From positions 9,483,607 through 9,547,606 of the forward strand of contig JAVLUZ010000142.1 of the NCBI GenBank assembly GCA_036768485.1: a stretch of 64,000 nucleotides of DNA, given 5' to 3'. Shown piece after piece: positions 56,480 through 64,000 of the stretch. Positions within the stretch are counted from its first letter, which is position 1; each line of letters starts with the position of its first letter. The position numbers were made by a program, and so were the translations under genes. Source of the stretch: Mermis nigrescens. Taxonomy: Eukaryota > Nematoda > Enoplea > Mermithida > Mermithidae. Under the pieces are notes generated by a model. That model was given only the letters and a program-made list of their open reading frames with translations. It searched no databases and was not told the origin of the DNA.

Positions 56480-58270
56480 AAATGCCCCAAAATAGAGTTT
56501 CGCAACCTAATTTTTGTAATATTGTTGACTATAAACTCTATGCAATTTATCAACGCGGAAAATAGAGAGTTTCAAATTTGTGGCACTAGTCGAAGTGGTC
56601 ACCCTGTAGATATACCCCGTTCAGTTCAGTGCACGTTGCCTGGGGGAAAACTGTCTAAACCTGAGGAACAAAATGTTACAATTTTTGTTCCAAGATTTGA
56701 ACCAGCCACTTCTTTTGCCATAAAATGTATGAAAATTTCGAGAACTGTCTGTACCTACACTGGATTTTTCGGATCATGGGGTACAACCCATGACGAAACT
56801 AAAAGCGAGCCGGTTTCTTTTGAAGCTTGCAAAAATGCTTACCAAAATTTGGAGTTCGAAGGAAATCATCTAAAAAAGGATAAAAGTGGATTTTTAACAA
56901 CAGATCTAAAACTGGAAATCAAATATTCGTATTGTTGTCGAGATGTCTGCTCTTCTGTGACAAATTTTATAATAGAAGAGGGACAGGTGGCTACCTGGGA
57001 AGGACAAATTGCTCTCTCAGATCTGGGAGATGTCAGCCTTTGTCGACCTACTTACGGAAAATGCAAAAATCCTGAAAGCACTTTTCTTTGGCAGGGGGAT
57101 TTGTTTAAAGAAATTTGTCCGTTTGTTCCCCGAGGTACGTTTTCCGCCTTACTCAGCGAGAAATACGTTGCAGTGAATGAGCTTCAAGCAGCTCTTATGC
57201 TAAAAGAAAAATATACTAAATGTGCTGAAATTTCAAATGCATACATGACAGAGCAAGGAATTTTGGTGGGTTTCAGTTCCAATCAGGAGTGGACATCCCG
57301 GCCTGAACATAAACTTGCGTCACCGAAAATTCTCAAAAACGAAAAATTACCACCAGATCCCGTGAATTTAAAACTGAATTATCTTGAAATTCGAATTCTT
57401 CAAGAAGAAATTTCTAGTTTTCGCAGAATTTGGTCTGAACTTTGCCGACAGTTTCAAAGAAATATTGATATCATTTGGCAGCTTCTATACTTAGACCCAA
57501 CCATAGGTGCTCGTGCTTTATTCCAAAGAAGAGATATAGTCGGTGAATTTACGGGGGACGTTTTAACGATTTGGGGTTGCAAACAAGTGAATGTTACAAA
57601 AATTTATACGGATCATAAAATTAACAGCACATGTTATAAGTATATGCCAGTCGAATATGAAGGAGAAATTTGGTTTGTCTTGCCTGGGGGCGAGGACCTC
57701 GTACATTTTTCTGAGACGGTCAATTGTTTACACAAAAAGATAGAAATATTTCGATATGGAGACAAATGGATCACGGAAAACGGCCTAGTTCATGTTTCAA
57801 AAGTACCTTTAGAATTAAAATGGAATGAAAACCTTACTTTCTTCCAATTCAATACCCCCGCAGTCTTTCATGATCAATTAGCGGCAGGAGAACCTACTTT
57901 TGGCTTATTTCGGAATTATTTGCATAAAACCGAAAAATTGGAAAGAACTTTACACAGACTTTTGGAGTATACGTCCCAACTAGCCTTGGAACCTAGCGTT
58001 GTCAAAGAAGCATTGACTGGAGCTGGGACAGGTGTTAAAACAGCTATCGATGGGACTGAAAAAGCTATTGAAAAACTTTTGACAAACACTCAAACTCGTT
58101 TTTCAACTAATTTTACCGCGTTGCTAAAAGGCCCAATGCAGCTTGTATTCAATTTGCTCTTAATAGTAATCATTTTTCTCATAATTGCTTATTTCGCCTA
58201 CTTATACATGATGCGAAAAACATTTTTCCCCACTTATGCTCACATTCCTCCCCCTAGATCTCTGAAAAGA
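56480..58270 (+). CDS. env: Envelope-like glycoprotein domain, 5' of pol
   Basis: Within an open frame of about 1600 codons (55229-60034), residues from about 418 onward form a type I membrane glycoprotein: a signal peptide (LIFVILLTINSMQFINA), a Cys-rich ectodomain with CCRDVC and several N-glycosylation sequons, a heptad-like stretch and a transmembrane segment (LLLIVIIFLIIAYFAYLYMM, about 58150-58215) with a short basic tail. Such glycoproteins mediate membrane fusion. The cysteine pattern recalls glycoproteins of arthropod negative-strand (chuvirus-like) viruses that LTR elements have captured; this comes from memory of the family and was not checked. No stop separates it from the protease. 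A start by splicing is likely, with acceptor not fixed. Confidence 0.62.
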
Positions 58271-58399
58271 AAACATGAATCATTGACAGACATGGTTGCT
58301 AAACGTCTTAAGTATGGAACGAGAAAGACTCTCAGCGGAATAAGAGCTGATAAAGTCGATATTAAATCCGAAAATAAGAATAGAGTGTCAACAAGTCTA

Positions 58400-59960
58400 T
58401 GTACTATAAAAGAGGATACGAACAGTAAAAGAATACCACATATTACTGTACTTATAGATCAATGCATACAAGTATCTGCACTCATCGACTCTGGAGCAGT
58501 GTACTCACTTCTGGATTTAGGGGTAGCAACAAAATTACCTTTCCTCCAGATTTATGAAAGCTCTATTTCTCCTATTGCTGCAAATGGAACTAAAATCGAA
58601 ATTTTAGGCTCAGCAGTTATAACAGTAACCACTGGTGACATAAATGAGACAATTTTAGTGCATATTCAAGAACAGTGTTCTGGAGAATTAATTTTGGGCT
58701 CAAATTTTCTGTCTAGATTCAAAAAGATTGAGTTAGACATGGAGAATTCTACAATAAAATTTCGAGAAATATGCATAAAAGCTGAAGGAATGAACTACAA
58801 CCCGCCTGAGAATCGGAGCACAGTAATAATGAACCGTGATGAATGCATACAATCGAGATCTGTACAATTAATTCAAGGTCGAGTTCCTAAAATCTATCGC
58901 CCTGGAGATCATGTTGTGTTTACTCCTAGCCCCAAAGCGCTGAATGCGGACCATAATGTTTATTTAGCACACTGCGTATGTATCGTACAAGAAAATAATA
59001 CGATTCCTTTACAAATATTAAATCCTCAATCATATCGCGTAAACTTGTATTCTAACGCGAAAATAGGTACGATTAATATGCATAATGCAGATGCTAATAC
59101 TACCGAGCAAAGCATGGAGAAAGTAAACATACGGGGTTATGGTAAAAGGGACATAAAGCAATGGATCGAGAAAAATACAAATATTTCTCGTTCTCTGAGT
59201 GAAAACGAAAGAGACGAAATTTTGGATCTTCTGGTAAAATATCCTAATCTGTATGCAATCGATGACAATGACTGTGGTCATACCAACTTAATATTTCATG
59301 AAATTAATACGGGAGAGAACCCGCCTATCAAAAAACACCCATTTAGAACCTCGCCTGGAGAAAAAGAAATTATCGTTAACGAGGTAAAAATGCTCGAAAA
59401 TAAGGGAATTATTAGGCCCAGTATATCTCCCTGGTCCACAAACATCGTTCTAGTAAGAAAAAAGGATGGAAAACACAGAATGTGTATTGACTTTCGCGCT
59501 ATTAATGACGTTACAAAGAAAAACGTTTATCCCCTACCACGCATTGATGATATTTTGGATACTTTAAAAGGCATGAAATATTTTACAACCTTAGATCAGG
59601 CTAATGCTTATCATGCTATACCAATTAAGGAGGAAGATAAGGAGAAAACCAGTTTTAATAGCCCGATTGGTCTTTACGAGTTTAATTTTCTTCCTTTTGG
59701 ACTATGTAATGCACCTGCATCATTTGCGCGTCTCATGGATATCATCTTATCAGGTCTGCAATGGAAAATTTGTTTGGTTTATTTAGACGACATACTAATT
59801 TTTGCACCAAACCACAATGAGATGATGGAACGACTAGAAATTTTGTTAGAACGGCTGAATAAGGCTAATATGAAGCTAAAGCTGTCAAAATGTAAATTCT
59901 CGCATGAAGAGACTGTGTTTTTGGGATATGTAATTTCTAGAAAAGGAATTCTCCCGATCA
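58400..59960 (+). CDS. pol: Pol, protease and reverse transcriptase
   Basis: Continues in the same frame as the envelope domain. A retropepsin with the catalytic loop ALIDSGAVYSLL (about 58480) and later GELILGSNFLSRF is followed by a linker and an RT: GIIRPSISPWSTNIVLVRKK, MCIDFRAINDVT, TTLDQANAYHAIPI, NFLPFGLCNAPASFARLM and the catalytic LVYLDDILIFAP (about 59779). RT fingers, palm and thumb are intact. The frame then loses register near 59955, just before the RNase H domain, and would run into unrelated codons to 60034. It copies the element RNA into DNA. Confidence 0.9.
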
Positions 59961-62139
59961 AAAAAAGATTGAAGCTATTAGAACCATGCCAAGGCCCACT
60001 AACTTCAAGGAAATCAAATCTTTTTTGGGTTTAATCTCTTACTATAGGAAATTTATTCCGGATTGTTCTCAAATTGCCGAACCTCTGAATAAATTGCTTA
60101 GAAAAGGGTACTGCTTTGCTTGGAAAGGCGAACAAGAAGAGGCCTTCGACAAATTAAAGGAAAAATTAGTCCAAGCACCCGTTCTTAGCCACCCAGATTT
60201 TAAGAGACCATTTATCCTACAAACAGACGCTTCTTATTCAGGAATAGGAGCAGTCCTTTCTCAAATACAAGATGACAATATGGAACATCCCATTGCGTTT
60301 GCGAGTCGTAGTTTGAAAAATGCCGAGAAAAATTATGCGGTAACCGAACTCGAAACTCTAGCAGTGGTAGAATTCGTTAAGCATTTTCGTCCATATCTGT
60401 ATCAACATGAAGTTACAATAGAGACAGATCACATAGCTGTAAAGTCAATTTTAGAGAAAACAAATCCTTCATCTAGAATTGCACGTTGGGGTCTAGCGCT
60501 GGCAGGTACCAAAATATGCGTCACACCCAGAAAGGGGTTGAAAAACCAAAACGCTGACTCTTTGTCTCGACTTCCGAATCCAAAAGAAACCAAATTTTTA
60601 GATATTGACGAAAACGAACTTAAAAACATTGAGGAAATTGGTGAAAATTCGTCAACAGAAACCTCGAATAAAGACCTTCGTTTCAGCGTAAATTCTATCT
60701 TAGAAGAAAGAGATTCATCTGAGAAAACTAATTTTGAATTAGGAATAGGCTCATTGCAAAAACAAGATTCAGAGTTGGAGAACTTATTTCTTTCGAACTC
60801 CCCCACTGAAGGATTCATTGTGCAGAACGACATGTTATTCAAAATTGACGACAATATACAGAAAATAGTAGTACCTACCGTATTAAAAAAACTCATAATT
60901 CATGCAAATCATGATGACGAGTTAGCGGGTCATTTTGGAGCCCGAAAAACAATGAAACTGATTACAAGAAAATATTACTGGAAAGGTATGAACAAGGACG
61001 TCACTGAGTACTGCAATACGTGCGATATGTGTCAAAGAAATAAACCTACTCGTAAAAAAGTTGTAGCAGGTCTCTACCCTATTTCTGCTAGAGGACCATT
61101 TGAAAGAATAGCTGTAGACTGTGTGGGACCTCTGAACTTTACTGAATCAGGAAACAGATTTATTGTTGTCTTTATAGATTATTTTACCAAATACATAGAA
61201 GCTTTTGCAACTAAAGACATAACTGCCCAAACTATTGCCAAACTTTTTGTAACTCAAATTGTTTGTAGACATGGGGCACCGGAAATACTACAATCAGATA
61301 GAGGAACAGATTTTACTTCAGAACTAATGAGGGAGACAACTAAATTATTCAAGACACGACAACTTTACACAACACCTTACCACCCGATAGCAAATGGTGA
61401 GGTAGAGAGAGCAAATCAAACTTTAATAACGAGAATTCGGATGTACATCGATAAAAACGAATTAGACTGGGATAAACATCTTCCGTATGCAATCTTCGCT
61501 ACTAATATCCATGATAACGAAAGTACAGGGTTTAGTCCTTTCTTTTTAATGTATGGACGATACCCCCAGTTGCCGATAGATGCGGTTTTAAATTATAATC
61601 GCCCGTTTTATCTGTTAGACATCGAAACTTACGAAGAAGAAGTTAAACAGCATTTTACGGAAGCTCTGACTAAAGTTCAAAAGCAAATCGAAAAAGCTCA
61701 GGAAAGCTATAAGAAATTTTATAACATGAAAGCTAAAGACATAAGATATGAAGTGGGAGATCAAATCCTTTTAGAAAACGAAAGTATTAAGAAGGGAGTT
61801 CCCAAGAAACTTATGTCAGTTTATACTGGACCATATCGTATAATAAGGGTACAATATCCGAACTTAACCATAGACGTAGGCAAAAGCCAACCACAAACAG
61901 TTCACGTTAATCGAACAAAACGGTATAGACAGCGATCAATGGAAAGTTTCCTAACGTCAATCCATAAACAGGACAACAAAATTCAAACGTCAAACAAAAA
62001 CATCGATAAAAAAATTGATGGAAAAGGAGAATTAGGAAGCCGTGTAAAGAAAAAGAAACAAGCTGATAAGCTACCAAAGCATGATTATTATTTACGATCG
62101 AGACCCTATGCAGTTTCGATCGAGGACGATCGAAGCTAA
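59961..62139 (+). CDS. pol: Pol, RNase H and integrase (separate frame after one-base shift)
   Basis: Starts in register at about 59961 (first ATG 59986). The connection segment SFLGLISYYRKFIPDCSQIA leads into RNase H with QTDASYSGIGAVLS, the Glu in ELETLAVVEF, ETDHIAVKS and NADSLSRL. The integrase has the HHCC zinc domain (H..H..CNTCDMC), core Asp in IAVDCVGPLNF, Asp in LQSDRGTDFTS and Glu in NGEVERANQTL, and a C-terminal GPYRIIRV domain with a Lys-rich tail, ending at TAA 62137-62139. A seven-A run lies at 59961-59967; the one-base break sits beside it, so mutation is more likely than programmed shifting in this position between RT and RNase H, but not proven. Confidence 0.9.
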
Positions 62140-62148
62140 GAGGGGGAG
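62138..62148 (+). promoter_or_regulatory. Polypurine tract
   Basis: AAGAGGGGGAG directly before TGTCA at 62149, the primer site for plus-strand synthesis. It fixes the true LTR start. Confidence 0.85.
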
Positions 62149-63231
62149 TGTCAGCGCAAACGACTTACTGTACACATAATCGCTAATTTAACATTATTAA
62201 TTATTTAACTTTGTAAGGAAACGCGCTGATTTAGAAGTTTAAACCATTATTGTAACGTAAACTTTAAGTTTAGATGCATACTGTATTTTATATCATATAT
62301 ATATATTATCATTAGCGTAACACGTACATTTTTATTTGATATATGTATCGCAAATACATTATGTATATCGCGATTTCGCCGAAAAGCCAGATATGGTAAT
62401 GCGTAGAAAAGCGGCAAATTGAAAGAAGATGAGAGCTAGCTAGTACGGTATGTGAATTGCAGACATAAAGACTCCAAAAAGGGATTAAAACTGAATTCCA
62501 GACACAACAATGAAGTTGACTTAACCAACTTGAATGTCAGACAGAGCGGCTGGGAACCCAGCCATAAGCCGAGTTTAAATCCGAGAAATACACAAAAGTC
62601 AATGAAAGTAGCATATCAATTAGCATGAGTGATGTGTTAAGCGATAGGAAAAGTTCAGCATGCAAGTACGCAATAAATCTCACTAAATGCAGCGCTACGC
62701 TCTGTTATGAAATAGATACAAAATCGGTGAGACCAAAAACGAATGTAGAAAGTATGGCGGAAGCGGGAGGTTAAAAGAGGCCAAAAGGGTAAAGCTAAGG
62801 TATCAAAATAAGAGATATAAAATACGTGTAAACCTCACGGAAAAGATACCCAAAAACTAAAGTAAGCAAAGTTGTTTTGCTTTAACTCGCCAAGATTAAG
62901 CTTCTTCTTAATCCTTTTACTCGCCAGACCGTATGGCTCCCGAAAACTATAAAAATTGGATTAGAACAACAAAATCGCTCAGTCCCGTATGCCCTATTTA
63001 GAAAGTCTCCGTATTTTACTGCAAGCTCGAGAACGCTTATTTCGCATTCATCTAATCTTCATCGTTTTCGGCAATATTCACGCAGCCAGTCCGGCTGTAC
63101 GGCGAAAATTTGCGAACTCATTTGTTACGTCACTTCTCACTTAACTGTAAGTTTTACTTTCAACAATAAAATCTAAATCGTAATTATTGCTGATCTAAGG
63201 ACTACGCTACCACAAAGGAGTTGGACGTGAC
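62149..63231 (+). repeat. 3' LTR
   Basis: Begins TGTCAGCG after the polypurine tract and ends TTGGACGTGAC, one base short of the TGACA end shown by the 5' LTR. TGTCA/TGACA are the expected inverted tips. Otherwise it matches 51165-52215. Confidence 0.93.
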
Positions 63232-63272
63232 CAATCACTAGATGCAAGAATAACAAATAATCAATTAGACTG

Positions 63273-63278
63273 TTTATT
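63273..63278 (-). terminator. Polyadenylation signal (AATAAA, minus strand)
   Basis: AATAAA on the minus strand 19 bp after the stop codon at 63297, marking the 3' end of the host gene that runs in from the right. Confidence 0.5.
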
Positions 63279-63296
63279 TATAGCAAAAACGTAGCC

Positions 63297-64000
63297 TCAT
63301 CCTTGAAAATTTCCAAAAATAACTTTTCGCTGTACAATACTGCAATCATTGAACAGAGAAAAATCACATTTCACATCTCGCAGTACACCATTGTACAATT
63401 CTTCTACAAAATCAGCATGTATTTGACGTTGCTGCATTTTCTCTGTGAGCTGAATCGCAAAGTACCAAAAGTTTGAAATGCGTTTATGCCCACAAAGCTT
63501 CGTTGAGTGTATTGTAATCCCTCGCCAGTTCCTTATTTGATGCTTTTGCTTCGCGCGTAAATCTGGTCCAAAACGAATCAGCAAGAGTTTCTTTTTCTCT
63601 TTGTTTGACAGAATCATGCCTATTAAAAATAAATCTTTGTACACGAAATTTCTAACTTATTCAAAATTTAAGCTTACCTTCTACTTTATTGTAAACCAAT
63701 CTGACGAACAATTCAAAAAGTTGCCGAGACCATTTTTGAAGAACCAACCAAATATTGCGAAGCACAATGAATTAATGAAATGTACCAATCAGATCTGTCT
63801 TTTTTATTTATTGTTGGACTTAATGCTTGAACCAGTTGCAGTGTATTCTTGCATGAAAGGGTAACTGGACCAAGGTGTAGAGAAAGGAATAAATTATCAT
63901 ATGCGCAGCAAATGCATATTTCGGGTGAATATAATATTAAGCAATCACAATTATCCATTTGAAACAGTTTAGCCTTCTCGGCTGGGCATTCTAGGTTCAA
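63297..64000 (-). CDS. 3' end of an unrecognised host gene, two exons
   Basis: Minus strand. The upstream exon (64000-63678) reads NLECPAEKAKLFQMDNCDCL and on to SLIHCASQYLVGSSKMVSA; one extra T in a T-run near 63725 shifts the frame, after which ELFVRLVYNKVE leads to the donor GAAG|GTAAGC. The acceptor TTAATAG (AG 63621-63620) opens the last exon in phase: MILSNKEKKKLLLIRFG, then IRNWRGITIHSTKLCGHKR, then a helical C terminus to TGA at 63297-63299. Splice phase and polyadenylation signal support a real gene. The frameshift suggests a pseudogene or a base-calling error. I do not recognise the protein. Confidence 0.5.

Larger units (their letters stand above)
51165..63231 (+). mobile_element. 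Ty3/gypsy-type endogenous retroelement with envelope-like gene
   Basis: A 12-kb element: 5' LTR, primer-binding region, gag, a spliced arginine-rich accessory gene, an envelope-like glycoprotein, protease, reverse transcriptase, RNase H, integrase, polypurine tract and 3' LTR, all on the plus strand. The two LTRs differ by eye only by a single-base length change in a TA run, so integration is recent. The outer LTR ends are both incomplete and I see no target duplication. Coding breaks: no ATG for the natural gag start, one base offset at about 54962 and one at about 59955. Confidence 0.92.

Noticed and set aside
55473..56480. Long hydrophobic reading between the arginine-rich exon and the envelope
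   Set aside because: Although open, it is AT-rich, lies between a good donor and acceptors and does not look like conserved protein; treated as intron plus leader.
59961..59967. Programmed -1 frameshift on seven A residues between RT and RNase H
   Set aside because: The run is not in the slippery register in the RT frame and Ty3/gypsy elements do not usually shift there; a one-base loss is simpler.
63232..63240. CAATCA after the 3' LTR as continuation of the Polinton
   Set aside because: Only six bases agree with the left copy before the sequences diverge completely.

Overview
The window is eukaryotic and almost certainly arthropod nuclear DNA. It has spliceosomal introns with GT..AG borders, a decayed afadin/canoe-type PDZ gene spread over short exons, many small DNA transposons, two copies of a Polinton/Maverick element and a complete-looking Ty3/gypsy-type endogenous retroelement with an envelope-like gene. 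A CpG-rich host segment (1 to about 7.7 kb) gives way to AT-rich, CpG-poor mobile DNA. I cannot name the species; an insect or other arthropod is the safest reading.

Layout. (1) 1-5761, minus strand: at least six exons of a canoe/afadin-like gene, with introns carrying hAT-like miniature elements that keep 8-bp target duplications. (2) 7.7-10.5 kb: gene-poor; one minus-strand LTR fragment and a GC-rich repeat. (3) 10.56-26.47 kb, plus strand: a Polinton with small accessory genes, integrase, major capsid protein, adenain-like protease, FtsK/HerA-type ATPase, two further accessory genes and an 11-exon protein-primed-type DNA polymerase B. Most genes carry stops or frameshifts, and a miniature element has landed in the protease. 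(4) 17.92-34.27 kb and 36.84-51.16 kb are inverted copies of each other around a ~2.6 kb spacer. Each arm holds the 3' part of the Polinton plus ~7-8 kb of flank; the flank carries a Helitron-like end, an (AAT)n tract, a miniature element and, inside the DNA, a two-exon gene for a small secreted cysteine-rich peptide. (5) 51.17-63.23 kb: LTR retroelement with near-identical LTRs, inserted at or near the outer break of the right arm. (6) 63.27-64.0 kb: the 3' end of an unrecognised host gene on the minus strand.

The most interesting signals are (a) the secreted, dibasic-processed, eight-cysteine peptide gene, intact in both palindrome arms; (b) the retroelement's gene order, gag - spliced arginine-rich accessory protein - envelope-like glycoprotein - protease/RT/RNase H/integrase, with the envelope in front of pol and in the same open frame as the protease; and (c) the history recorded by the inverted duplication: lesions shared by both polymerase copies predate it, private ones follow it, and a 27-bp fold-back sits where the polymerase gene is cut off.
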